64,000 nt of DNA from Clostridium sp. OM02-18AC. Its GTDB lineage: Bacteria; Bacillota; Clostridia; Lachnospirales; Lachnospiraceae. Position numbers and translations under genes: made by a program. Under the pieces are notes generated by a model. It was not told the origin of the DNA, ran no database searches, and saw only the letters and a list, made by a program, of their open reading frames with translations. The DNA lies in the NCBI RefSeq assembly GCF_003481825.1, contig NZ_QULW01000003.1, positions 767-64,766 of the forward strand. Reading direction: 5' to 3'. Position 1 is the stretch's first letter. The number at the start of each line of letters is the position of its first letter. Positions 8,342 through 15,961 of this stretch are shown here, in pieces.

Positions 8342-8779
8342 TCATAACAGGCAGAGAACTGGACATTTTCTATCAAAATATAGAATGTACTGTTCATCAT
8401 TCTGCTCTTTTCCACTAATCACAGCCTCCACGCTATCTTCTTTCCAGATAACCTGCCATGAATCGGAATGAACAGAAGCGCTATCATTTCTTACATCAAA
8501 AGAATACTTTGCAATCGTTCCTAATTCATCTTTAAGAACCAGTCTGGCATGTGTATATCCAAATAGCCAGTCTGGATCTCCTATCTGTTGAAACAGTAAT
8601 TCATACTTCCCATCTTGAGAGGTGGACGAGTCAACGGAATTAACCCGATATTTTGTCGTATAGGTAACGCTACCGATCAGAACTGCAAGCATTAGGCCCA
8701 AAACAGCTATGATTCCAAGTCCAATCCTTACCGCAGGTTTCTTTATGCAAACACATCCAAACAAGGAAAAAATGTTCAA
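8342..8779 (-). CDS. DUF5412-like membrane-anchored protein
   Basis: The 145-residue protein has one N-terminal membrane segment (about residues 18-40) and an extracytoplasmic domain with SQDGKYELLFQQIGDPDWLFG and a VIWKEDSVEAVISGKEQND block. This layout resembles the DUF5412 family, whose function is unknown. The start is a TTG at 8779 preceded by AAGG at suitable spacing; no in-frame ATG gives the hydrophobic segment. It stands alone between the glycosidase-like gene and the eroded mobile segment. Confidence 0.55.
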   Translation of the reverse strand: MNIFSLFGCVCIKKPAVRIGLGIIAVLGLMLAVLIGSVTYTTKYRVNSVDSSTSQDGKYELLFQQIGDPDWLFGYTHARLVLKDELGTIAKYSFDVRNDSASVHSDSWQVIWKEDSVEAVISGKEQNDEQYILYFDRKCPVLCLL

Positions 8780-8856
8780 AATTTACCTTGTATATTAATT
8801 TACATCATCTGTCTGCCTTGCGATCGACTTCAACTGTAATTTTATATTTCTTTTTG

Positions 8857-9147
8857 ATGTCACTCCCGCCCGACCCTGATCCGCTTTCCAAAAAGGACAT
8901 GGCAAAACGCCTGACCGGAAACCCAGACTATCCGTATAAGCTGTTAAAAAAAGACATGATCATTCCGGCATTGAATCAGATCAACGAACTTACCGGATGG
9001 TCCCTTCATCTTACGGAATTCAGAAACGGAAATCGTGTTGCGGAAATTTATTTTCTGTCGAAGGAAACCAGCATAGAATCTGGTAATGATGGGACACTCG
9101 ATAAACTAGATCACGAAGAAGTATCCAGATTTCGCCTACAGAAATAA
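8857..9147 (+). pseudogene. fragment of a plasmid-type replication initiator (Rep_3)
   Basis: The frame reads DYPYKLLKKDMIIPALNQIN followed by GNRVAEIYFLSKE, which matches the second winged helix of Rep_3/RepB initiators (pattern YPFxLLKKxVIxPAxxEIN then GRxVxxIxF). The N-terminal winged helix is missing: upstream codons are AT-rich and not Rep-like, and there is no ribosome site at the ATG. It is the tail of a broken initiator, the first sign of the plasmid- or ICE-derived segment that runs to about 11290. Confidence 0.55.
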
Positions 9148-9229
9148 AATTTCGCTGTTCAATCTACCACAGCCGTGATAGAATGGAAACAAGTGTTTCG
9201 GGATGGTACAGAATCATGGAGGGATGCAA

Positions 9230-9547
9230 ATGGAACCGATGTATTTGTCAATCCAACCCGTGGAAACCGGGAAGCGGATCAAGCAGCTGCTTTCAGAGCA
9301 GAACTACACGATCCGCGAGATCCAGGGAGCATTCGGCTTTGAAAACCCACAGGCAATCTACAAATGGATTGCCGGGAAATCCCTGCCGAGCCTGGACAAC
9401 TTTATCATTCTCAGCAGACTGTTACATACCAGCATTGAAAATATCCTCGTCATTGACGGGGATATTCCTCGTTTATGGGCCGCTTTAAACCAGCGGTTCA
9501 ATGACATCTTCCCTCTCTCGCCTTATAATCGTGTTATAAGGAATTGA
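9230..9547 (+). CDS. XRE-type helix-turn-helix protein
   Basis: About 105 residues, with an HTH of the XRE type in the centre: TGKRIKQLLSEQNYTIREIQ, then FENPQAIYKWIAGKSLPSLDNFIILSRLL. The start at 9230 is preferred because GGAGGG lies 6 nt upstream; two earlier in-frame ATGs have poorer spacing. Such regulators are frequent in integrative elements of gut Clostridia. It is followed 21 nt later by a small gene with its own AGGAGG site, so the two are probably co-transcribed. Confidence 0.8.
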   Translation: MEPMYLSIQPVETGKRIKQLLSEQNYTIREIQGAFGFENPQAIYKWIAGKSLPSLDNFIILSRLLHTSIENILVIDGDIPRLWAALNQRFNDIFPLSPYNRVIRN

Positions 9548-9568
9548 TGCGAAGGAGGCGAATACATC

Positions 9569-10081
9569 ATGAAAATGACTTCGGCTTATGCCAATAAACT
9601 GCTCAAAAGCCTGTCGGACGAAAAGTCCTACTGGGAAGCCAAAGAGGTGGCATCCCGTACATACGTTTCTGCCGTCGGCGAGGAACCGGTCATCCCGGAA
9701 TATGACTACTCCGCCGTTTCCGAGACGTTGAAAGAGATTGATCAAAAAACCGTTATTATCAAGCACGCCCTGAACCTGGCCAACGCAACAGCAAAGATCA
9801 TGGTAGGCGATACGGAAATGAGCGTTGACAGCATTCTGGTAAGAATGGCACAGCTCAACTCCCGCAAAGCGACTCTGGACGCCATGCGGAAATGCCTGCC
9901 GAAAATGAGGGAATCTTCCCATGCATTCAGCTCCAGGAATGCCGTTCCTGAGTATCGCTATACCAATTACGATCCGGAACTGGTAAAACAGGATTACGAA
10001 CGCATTTCCGGCGAAATCATGGAAATGCAGATTGCTCTTGACCGGTACAATCAGACGTTCCTGTTTGAAGCGGACATTTAA
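9569..10081 (+). CDS. DIP1984-like small helical protein
   Basis: The 170-residue protein is rich in charged helices. It has the pattern SYWEAKEVASRTYVSAVGEEP, then YSAVSETLKEIDQKTVIIKHALNLAN, then ILVRMAQLNSRKATLDAMR, which resembles the DIP1984 (septicolysin-like) family; this is a recollection of pattern, not a search. Function is unknown. A GGAGG site about 11 nt upstream supports the ATG at 9569. It belongs to the accessory segment with the XRE gene. Confidence 0.6.
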   Translation: MKMTSAYANKLLKSLSDEKSYWEAKEVASRTYVSAVGEEPVIPEYDYSAVSETLKEIDQKTVIIKHALNLANATAKIMVGDTEMSVDSILVRMAQLNSRKATLDAMRKCLPKMRESSHAFSSRNAVPEYRYTNYDPELVKQDYERISGEIMEMQIALDRYNQTFLFEADI

Positions 10082-10243
10082 AGAATTTTCCGTACAGGGT
10101 CTTTAAAAATGCAGATGGGATTGTTAACGTTCAGTGACATGGATTGTTTTGTTATTTTTTATCCATTGTATCTTTCGGTTCATGGTACGCTAATTCAGCA
10201 AATATCAATGGTAAATGATCCCCTGTAGAAAACCCGTGAGCGA

Positions 10244-10312
10244 TCACGCCGGTGCCGGGGTACGGTTTCAGGCACCACGGCTGCGGAATGGAAATTCCGC
10301 AGCCTTTTCCTT
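10244..10312 (+). terminator. leader hairpins with terminator before the 10341 gene
   Basis: GGCTGCGGAAT (10279-10289) pairs with ATTCCGCAGCC (10294-10304) and is followed by TTTTCC, a good intrinsic terminator. Just upstream GGTGCC and GGCACC form a second, overlapping inverted repeat. The terminator lies only about 30 nt before the ribosome site of the next gene, so it could act as an attenuator for it or end the 9569-10081 transcript. The remaining DNA from 10082 to 10243 shows no gene. Confidence 0.55.
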
Positions 10313-10340
10313 ACATACAGCTATCACAAAGGAGGATCCC

Positions 10341-10652
10341 ATGAAAAATTTCCTGAGACTGGACGGTCTGTCCATCCTGTCCGTCCAGTATATGTACATT
10401 GACCATAAAGACTACCTTGCGGATTCCCTGTTCGCACAGAACCATGTTTCCGTGCGGTTCGGAAACGAATTCTCACGGGACGATTCCCCGTACCGCATCA
10501 TTCTCTGCAAAGTCAGAAAGAAAGACACGGCGGAATTTGAGAAATCCATGGAATTGCTGTGCAACAAGATGTTGCTTTTCGGACACAACGATTACACAGA
10601 ATTCTGCAATAACATCATGGAAACACTGGAACAGAATCGAGGTGCCGCATGA
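10341..10652 (+). CDS. small protein of unknown function
   Basis: About 103 residues; starts MKNFLRLDGLSILSVQYMY and contains VRFGNEFSRDDSPYRIILCKVRKKD. No family recognised. The ATG at 10341 follows AAAGGAGGATCCC, an excellent ribosome site. The stop overlaps the start of the next small gene (ATGA), which implies translational coupling. Such small coupled genes are common in ICE modules of gut Firmicutes, consistent with the neighbouring Rep and XRE genes. It may be a regulatory or DNA-binding accessory, but nothing in it proves that. Confidence 0.6.
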   Translation: MKNFLRLDGLSILSVQYMYIDHKDYLADSLFAQNHVSVRFGNEFSRDDSPYRIILCKVRKKDTAEFEKSMELLCNKMLLFGHNDYTEFCNNIMETLEQNRGAA

Positions 10653-10900
10653 AGAAATCATTTATCCCGATCAGCAAACAGAGTAAGAAAGCACAAAAAA
10701 CATACCATTCCGGCCAGCGTTCCACCTGGGGCATCTTGAACCCGGCAACGCGGACCATGCCGAACGGCAAGGCATACAACCGGAAGAAGCAGAAAGCGAA
10801 CGACAGAAGCGGCAGGGAATCCTCCTTCGACTCCCCGCCGCTTTCTTTTTGCCCGTTCCTGCTGATCAATCCCAGAGGTTCCAAAAATATTTTGTCATAA
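10649..10900 (+). CDS. small basic protein of unknown function
   Basis: The frame gives 83 residues. The first 50 are strongly basic (KKSFIPISKQSKKAQKTYHS, ILNPATRTMPNGKAYNRKKQK). I have the impression that similar short basic proteins recur in mobile regions of Lachnospiraceae, but no search was made. The start overlaps the preceding stop as ATGA. The last third is proline/serine-rich and overlaps, tail to tail, a minus-strand remnant ending at 10866, so the natural end may be lost. No function assigned. Confidence 0.5.
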   Translation: MKKSFIPISKQSKKAQKTYHSGQRSTWGILNPATRTMPNGKAYNRKKQKANDRSGRESSFDSPPLSFCPFLLINPRGSKNILS

Positions 10901-11279
10901 GCTCCATCCCCTGCTTCAGGCACCGGTTCCGGTACTCACGCAGTTCTCCCTCAGCCGCCAGCCACCTTTCCGAAATCTCCGCATATTCCGGCACATCACT
11001 CATCATATTTCTCAGAATACGTTCCCACTTCCGGATATTCTCTTCTTCCGGACCTTCAAAGGAGCCAGGATAACCATGGCTGTTGACACGAATATCATGG
11101 ATCATGTTCGGAACAACCGTAAGGAACCATTGGTCGATCGACCAGGTATCACGGTAACAGTATCCGTACCTTAGTCTCTGATAAATGCAGATGATGTCTT
11201 CCTTCCATATGGAAATTGTATTGTTTTGGCTGCATGGGCTGGAGCCGGAGTGGCCGATTCTTTCCGTTCCTTGTTTCAG
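10866..11279 (-). pseudogene. unknown gene remnant without a start codon
   Basis: The open frame from 11291 to 10866 encodes a plausible soluble protein (SIWKEDIICIYQRLRYGYCYRDTW, DQWFLTVVPNMIHDIRVNSH, FEGPEEENIRKWERIL). An ATG exists only at 11105, well inside the similar-looking sequence, and no ATG, GTG or TTG occurs upstream before the stop at 11292-11294. I therefore read it as a gene that lost its beginning. It ends the accessory segment, 13 nt from the conserved rsfS gene. Family unknown. Confidence 0.45.
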
Positions 11280-11303
11280 AAATAAAAGGAATTAAACAAA
11301 AAT

Positions 11304-11660
11304 TCATTCCGCAAATTCCTTCGTATCCATGATCTTCCCATCTCTCCAAATACGTTCCAGATCATAGAACAAGCGGTCTTCCTTATCAAAGACATGCACA
11401 ATGATGTCACCGTAGTCCATCAGGATCCAGTTAGCACTCTGGTAGCCCTCTACCTGCTTGCATGGATATCCGGCTTTTCCAAGCTCCTCTTCTACGTTGT
11501 CGGCCATAGCCTGTACCTGGTTTCCGTTGGAACCACTTGCAATGAGGAAGTAGTCTGCCAGTACGGAGACTTCGCGGATATCGATCACGCGGATATCCTC
11601 ACCCTTTTTATCTTCGAGGGCGGTGATCGCCAGTTTTACCATTTCATTTGCCTGACTCAT
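11304..11660 (-). CDS. rsfS: ribosomal silencing factor RsfS
   Basis: The 118-residue protein has the RsfS/Iojap fold signature: DIRVIDIREVSVLADYFLIASGSN and GYQSANWILMDYGDIIVHVF. RsfS binds L14 on the large subunit and blocks subunit joining under starvation. A GGAG site precedes the ATG. It is the last of a conserved minus-strand block nadD-yqeK-rsfS, with a 94-nt gap from yqeK. Length is typical. Confidence 0.95.
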   Translation of the reverse strand: MSQANEMVKLAITALEDKKGEDIRVIDIREVSVLADYFLIASGSNGNQVQAMADNVEEELGKAGYPCKQVEGYQSANWILMDYGDIIVHVFDKEDRLFYDLERIWRDGKIMDTKEFAE

Positions 11661-11754
11661 TCATGTTCTCCTTCTTTGTTTTATTTAATCTATAACTCCA
11701 TTCATGCACAGGAACCGCAGCTTTCGCTTTATAGCAGCCTGACATGGCTTTTCC

Positions 11755-12357
11755 TTACACGGTTTCTGTCTGTTTCTTTTGTTCCATAACGCCTTCAAAA
11801 TACTGGTATGCCTGCATGGTCATTGGGTCAATGCTGCTTCCCTTTTTGCCAAGATAATCCAGCGTTCCTTTTAAAATCTCATACATGGTCTGATCCAGAT
11901 CCTGGAAGGCCAAATAGCGCATCTGCGGAAGATTATCGGCTTTGTCCCTGCGCGGCTCAATGTAATCTGCGATATAAAGAATCTTGTCCAGTGTTGTCAT
12001 ATCTGGCTTTCCGGTTGTATGACAGGAGATGGCAGAGATAATTTCTGCATCCTGAATGCCATATTTATTTTCTGCCAGAAAAGCGCCGTATTTTGCATGG
12101 ATCACGGCCGGAGCCTTGATTTCCGCTTCGGTCAGCGGGACGTTATGCTTCTGGCATTTCTGAATCAGCTCGCTGTCTGTAAAACGCTTGGCGCAGTCAT
12201 GCATCAGCCCGGCAAGCTCTGCTTTCTTGATGTCGTAGCCATAGCGCATGGCAAGCGCGGTACAGGTAAAGGATACACTTACGGAATGCTCGTAGCGCAT
12301 CGGATCCAGTTTTGATTTCAGCTGTTTACGCAGTGTAATGATCTGTTCTGTTATCAT
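11755..12357 (-). CDS. yqeK: YqeK family HD-domain hydrolase
   Basis: About 200 residues with the HD pattern: H24 in RYEHSVSVSF, HDCAKRF (HD pair), and DYIEPRRD with a late aspartate. YqeK enzymes cleave diadenosine tetraphosphate symmetrically to two ADP. The ATG at 12357 is chosen because GGAGGA lies just upstream and it gives the family N-terminus; an earlier in-frame start would add 21 residues. It follows nadD by 22 nt and is surely in the same operon. Confidence 0.93.
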   Translation of the reverse strand: MITEQIITLRKQLKSKLDPMRYEHSVSVSFTCTALAMRYGYDIKKAELAGLMHDCAKRFTDSELIQKCQKHNVPLTEAEIKAPAVIHAKYGAFLAENKYGIQDAEIISAISCHTTGKPDMTTLDKILYIADYIEPRRDKADNLPQMRYLAFQDLDQTMYEILKGTLDYLGKKGSSIDPMTMQAYQYFEGVMEQKKQTETV

Positions 12358-12379
12358 AGGTATTTCCTCCTCCTCATAG

Positions 12380-13000
12380 TCAGAGCTTCTCAGGATTCTG
12401 GTATAAACCATGTTCTTCAATATAGCGTTCCACGTTTTCCGGAACCAGATTATGGATTCTGCCTCCGTTCATTTCACGCTCTCGCAGTTCCTGGGAAGAA
12501 ACCTCCATGCTATCACTGTGCAAAAGAAAAATTGCGGCTCCGTATTTCTTGATCAGATACGCAGCCTGCTCTTCTAACGTACAGGAAGCATCTTCGCATT
12601 CCCGACCGGCAGCCAGGATTGTAACCTGGCGCATGACTTCCTCCGGATGATACCAGCTTTCGATATGATACAGGGAATCTGCCCCCACGATAAAGAAAAA
12701 GGTATGCTTCGGATAAGCTTCTTTCAAAAGCTTTAGCGTCTGGGCTGTGTAGGTATTTCCTGCACGGGAAATCTCAAAATCAGAGAAACGGAAACGCGGT
12801 TCCCCTGCAATGGCCAGCTTTACCATTTCACACCGGTCTTTGGTGCCGGTTACACGATGATCTGTTTTGTGCGGGGGATTGTGGGAAGGCATAAACCAGA
12901 TCTCATCGAGGTGATATTCTTTTAAAGCCTGTCTGCCAAGCATCAGGTGCGCATTGTGGATGGGATCAAAGGTTCCACCCATAATTCCGATCTTAGCCAA
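12380..13000 (-). CDS. nadD: nicotinate-nucleotide adenylyltransferase NadD
   Basis: The 206-residue protein begins MAKIGIMGGTFDPIHNAHL, the nucleotidyltransferase phosphate-binding motif. It also contains IWFMPSHNPPHK and SSQELRER, the ISSTxIR-like signature. It adenylylates nicotinate mononucleotide in NAD synthesis. The start is a TTG at 13000 preceded by GGGAG at 9 nt. Conserved order with yhbY and obg upstream and yqeK downstream. Confidence 0.95.
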   Translation of the reverse strand: MAKIGIMGGTFDPIHNAHLMLGRQALKEYHLDEIWFMPSHNPPHKTDHRVTGTKDRCEMVKLAIAGEPRFRFSDFEISRAGNTYTAQTLKLLKEAYPKHTFFFIVGADSLYHIESWYHPEEVMRQVTILAAGRECEDASCTLEEQAAYLIKKYGAAIFLLHSDSMEVSSQELREREMNGGRIHNLVPENVERYIEEHGLYQNPEKL

Positions 13001-13154
13001 TCACAGTCACTCCCTTCGCAAACAATGTTATTTCTATGATATTACGAACCCACAGGAGCAGATCATATGGTTTGTTCCTGTGGGCTATAGATCAATGTTT
13101 TGTAACTGTACAAGCAATGTAATGCGCTGCCTGTACAATTATGACTTTCTTTTA

Positions 13155-13448
13155 TTAAGGCAGAACGATCTTGCGTTTTGCCTCATCTTTTGCCGGCTTG
13201 TAAAGAACGATCTTTTTGCCGATCACCTGAACGACCTCGGAACGAGTGCGCTCAGCCAGAACTTCTGCGATGGAACGTCCATCGTCCAGGCAGTTCTTTA
13301 ATACGGTGATCTTGATCAGCTCCCGTGCTTCCAGTGCTTCTGCGATTGCTGCAGTCAGCTCCGGAGTTACACTGGACTTGCCGATCTGAAAGATCGGATC
13401 CATCGTCATAGCCAGTCCCTTTAAATAGGATCTCTGCTTACTTGTCAT
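13155..13448 (-). CDS. yhbY: YhbY/CRM-domain RNA-binding protein
   Basis: The 97-residue CRM domain protein begins MTSKQRSYLKGLA and contains IFQIGKSSVTPEL and the GxxG-type turn near its centre, with the typical ending VLYKPAKDE. YhbY proteins associate with pre-50S particles and assist ribosome assembly. It follows obg by 13 nt in the ribosome-biogenesis operon. Length normal. Confidence 0.95.
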   Translation of the reverse strand: MTSKQRSYLKGLAMTMDPIFQIGKSSVTPELTAAIAEALEARELIKITVLKNCLDDGRSIAEVLAERTRSEVVQVIGKKIVLYKPAKDEAKRKIVLP

Positions 13449-13461
13449 GTTTTATCTCCTG

Positions 13462-14745
13462 TTATTTATAATAATCAAATGCAAGACCATACATACGGAC
13501 GGTGTCGCCCTCTTTGATGCCTGCAGCTTCAAGTTCGTCTAAAATACCATTTTCCTTTAAGAACTTCTGGAAGAACTGGAAGCCCTTCTCGGATTCCAGG
13601 TTGGTATAACCCAGCATCTTCTCGATACGCGGTCCCTCCACCACAAACTCGCCGTCCTCGTTCTGCTCTACGGTGTACGGCAGATTGCGGTCGCCGGCAT
13701 ACTCGATCTCGAATTCTTTCTCAAAGATGACCGGATCAAGGTTTACGGTCTTAAGCAGCTCGTAAACCGCATATAACAGCTCTTTTACGCCCTTACCGCT
13801 GACTGCGGAAATCGGGAATACCTTGATGCCTTCCGGCTCAAACTCCTGTTTCAAAATCTCTACCGGATCCTCATCCTCTGAGTAAACGGCATCGATCTTG
13901 TTGGCTGCGATAACCATAGGGCGTTTTAACAGATCTGGATTGTATGCTTCCAGCTCTGCGTTGATCGCGCGGATGTCTGCAATCGGGTCACGCCCCTCGG
14001 TACCTGCAGCATCTACTACATGGACCAGAACACGGCAGCGTTCAATGTGGCGTAAGAAGTCATGACCAAGGCCGATTCCCTGGGAAGCTCCCTCGATCAG
14101 ACCCGGAATATCTGCCATGACGAAACCGGCTCCGCCGTCTAAGTCAACTACACCCAGATGCGGGTTTAAGGTCGTAAAATGATAATTTGCAATTTTCGGT
14201 TTTGCATTGGACACGCGGGAAAGAAGGGTGGACTTTCCTACGTTTGGGAAACCAACCAGTCCAACGTCTGCAATGACCTTCAGCTCCAGCTGAACCCAGA
14301 GCTCGTGGCCCTGCTGACCTGGCTGTGCATATTTCGGAGCCTGCATGGTCGGGGTTGCAAAGTTCATGTTGCCAAGACCGCCTTTACCGCCCCGTAAAAT
14401 GGTCTCCCGTTTATTTTCACCGGACATATCCGCGATGACTTTGCCAGTCTCAAAATCCTTGATGACCGTTCCTTCCGGAACCTTGATCACCAGGTTTTCT
14501 GCGTTGGCACCGTGGCACCGCTTCTTGCCCCCTTGTTCTCCATCTCGTGCTACATATTTCCGAACATGACGAAAATCTGTTAATGTATTTAAACCCGGAT
14601 CCACCTCAAAAATGATGTCTCCGCCTTTTCCTCCATCACCGCCGTCAGGACCGCCTGCCGGCACAAACAATTCTTTGCGGAAGCTTACATGGCCGTCTCC
14701 GCCTTTTCCTGATTTAATAAAGATCTTTGCATTATCTGCAAACAT
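13462..14745 (-). CDS. obg: Obg GTPase
   Basis: The 427-residue protein has the glycine-rich Obg fold (KGGDGHVSFRKELFVPAGGPDGG), a GTPase domain with G1 GFPNVGKST, G3 DIPG and G4 NKID, and a C-terminal OCT domain (YTVEQNEDGEFVVEGPRIEKM). It acts in late 50S assembly and stress/sporulation signalling. It lies downstream of rpmA but separated from it by an intrinsic terminator, so it may be partly uncoupled. Confidence 0.97.
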   Translation of the reverse strand: MFADNAKIFIKSGKGGDGHVSFRKELFVPAGGPDGGDGGKGGDIIFEVDPGLNTLTDFRHVRKYVARDGEQGGKKRCHGANAENLVIKVPEGTVIKDFETGKVIADMSGENKRETILRGGKGGLGNMNFATPTMQAPKYAQPGQQGHELWVQLELKVIADVGLVGFPNVGKSTLLSRVSNAKPKIANYHFTTLNPHLGVVDLDGGAGFVMADIPGLIEGASQGIGLGHDFLRHIERCRVLVHVVDAAGTEGRDPIADIRAINAELEAYNPDLLKRPMVIAANKIDAVYSEDEDPVEILKQEFEPEGIKVFPISAVSGKGVKELLYAVYELLKTVNLDPVIFEKEFEIEYAGDRNLPYTVEQNEDGEFVVEGPRIEKMLGYTNLESEKGFQFFQKFLKENGILDELEAAGIKEGDTVRMYGLAFDYYK

Positions 14746-14810
14746 GGATTCACCTAAATCCTTTCCTGTGTATCAGCAAACGTATGGGATACGTTTATGA
14801 TGTCTCTGGC

Positions 14811-14846
14811 AAAAAAAGGCTTCATACCAGCAATCAGTATGAAGCC
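14811..14846 (-). terminator. intrinsic terminator after rpmA
   Basis: Read on the minus strand, GGCTTCATAC and GTATGAAGCC form a perfect 10-bp stem with a 9-nt loop followed by seven T. It lies between rpmA and obg. Confidence 0.85.
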
Positions 14847-14858
14847 CTGTCAGTGTCA

Positions 14859-15149
14859 TTATTCGTTGATTGTTCTCGGGTATACAGAAACCTGCTTTTT
14901 GTCTCTGCCCTTTCTCTCAAATCTTACAACGCCGTCTACAGTAGCGAATAAAGTATCATCGCCGCCGCGACCTACGTTCAGACCCGGATGGATCTTGGTA
15001 CCGCGCTGTCTGTAAAGAATGTTACCAGCTAATACGAACTGACCATCTGCTCTTTTAGCGCCAAGTCTCTTGGACTCAGAATCTCTACCGTTCTTGGTAG
15101 AACCTACACCTTTTTTATGAGCGAATAACTGAAGGTTCATTTTAAACAT
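14859..15149 (-). CDS. rpmA: ribosomal protein bL27
   Basis: The 96-residue bL27 starts MFKMNLQLFAHKKGVGSTKNG. The NLQLF/AHKK segment is the Firmicutes-type N-terminal extension that the protease Prp removes before bL27 can serve the peptidyl-transferase centre. The prp gene lies directly upstream. Body residues (SKRLGAKRADGQFVLAGNIL, HPGLNVGRGGDDTLFA) are standard. Confidence 0.98.
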   Translation of the reverse strand: MFKMNLQLFAHKKGVGSTKNGRDSESKRLGAKRADGQFVLAGNILYRQRGTKIHPGLNVGRGGDDTLFATVDGVVRFERKGRDKKQVSVYPRTINE

Positions 15150-15152
15150 CTC

Positions 15153-15491
15153 TTACACCTCCTCAAATCGAATTTTTATATACGGTTCTCCGTATGTTTC
15201 CTCAATGTCCTCTAAACCAAGGACCAGAGAATTCATAAGGAGTGCTGCTTCCGGACTAATCGTTCCGGTAAAACGGAAACGGAACATCCCGGACTGCTCG
15301 TCCTCATCTGCCTCAAACTGGTCTTCCGTGAAGTGTTCCACAGAGTTTGCCATGTTGAGGGTCAGGGCAGACACGGCTGCACAAACCAGCTCCTGTCCTT
15401 CCTGATAGTCATCGGCAAGGCCTGCATGACCCAGAAAAGAAATCCCATGATAACGATGTTCGGAATCAACAGATACGGTTACGTTAATCAT
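15153..15491 (-). CDS. prp: ribosomal-processing cysteine protease Prp
   Basis: The 112-residue protein (YsxB/DUF464) has the catalytic pair His in LGHAGLA (about residue 22) and Cys in ELVCAAVSALTLN (about residue 34). It cleaves the N-terminal extension of bL27. It lies between rplU and rpmA with gaps of 6 and 3 nt, the conserved Firmicutes arrangement. Confidence 0.95.
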   Translation of the reverse strand: MINVTVSVDSEHRYHGISFLGHAGLADDYQEGQELVCAAVSALTLNMANSVEHFTEDQFEADEDEQSGMFRFRFTGTISPEAALLMNSLVLGLEDIEETYGEPYIKIRFEEV

Positions 15492-15497
15492 GATTAA

Positions 15498-15806
15498 TTA
15501 AGCATTGATCTTGTCGATCTTGATCTCGGTAAAGAGCTGTCTGTGACCATTTTTCTTATGATAGCCAGTTTTTCTCTTGTACTTATAAACGATCACCTTT
15601 TTTGCTTTTGCCTCTTTAACTACGGTTCCGGTAACAGTTGCACCTGCTACAGTCGGGCATCCGATGGATAACTCTCCGTTGTTAACTGCAAGAACCTGGT
15701 CAAACGTAACGGTTTCGCCAGCGTTTACACCAAGCTTTTCAACCTTAATGATATCGCCTTCTGCTACTTTGTACTGCTTACCACCTGTTGCAATAATCGC
15801 GTACAT
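15498..15806 (-). CDS. rplU: ribosomal protein bL21
   Basis: The 102-residue bL21 starts MYAIIATGGKQYKVAEGD and ends with GYHKKNGHRQLFTEIKI, both diagnostic. First gene of the rplU-prp-rpmA operon, preceded by a good promoter and a roughly 90-nt leader. Confidence 0.98.
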   Translation of the reverse strand: MYAIIATGGKQYKVAEGDIIKVEKLGVNAGETVTFDQVLAVNNGELSIGCPTVAGATVTGTVVKEAKAKKVIVYKYKRKTGYHKKNGHRQLFTEIKIDKINA

Positions 15807-15894
15807 ATGGCACCTCCTATTATCATTACTCGCCAGTTTCGGTGTCCGGATCCGATGGACTCGGAACTTTCAAACCTCGCTGTGCGGCACATAC
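15807..15894 (-). ncRNA. L21 leader, likely autoregulatory
   Basis: The leader between the predicted start and rplU contains TGCCGCACAGCGAGG, two GGATCC-type pairings (CCGAGTCCATCGGATCCGG) and ends with GGCGAGTAATGATAATAGGAGG. Firmicutes rplU mRNAs carry a known L21 leader element at this position. I recognise the position and general form; a covariance-model search would be needed to confirm it. Confidence 0.55.
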
Positions 15895-15900
15895 TCATAT

Positions 15901-15929
15901 ATACTAGCATGAAATGTTATCAATGTCAA
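15901..15929 (-). promoter_or_regulatory. promoter of rplU-prp-rpmA
   Basis: On the minus strand TTGACA (15929-15924), 17 nt, TAGTAT (15906-15901): near-consensus sigma-A promoter about 95 nt before rplU. Confidence 0.8.
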
Positions 15930-15961
15930 TCTTAATTTTATCTTTTTTAAAACTTTTTTCT

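Noticed and set aside
11220..11290. GGAGCCGGAGTGGCCGA resembles the start of a tRNA
   Set aside because: No anticodon arm, T-loop GTTCGAATCC or acceptor pairing follows; the bases are better explained as part of an open frame on the minus strand.
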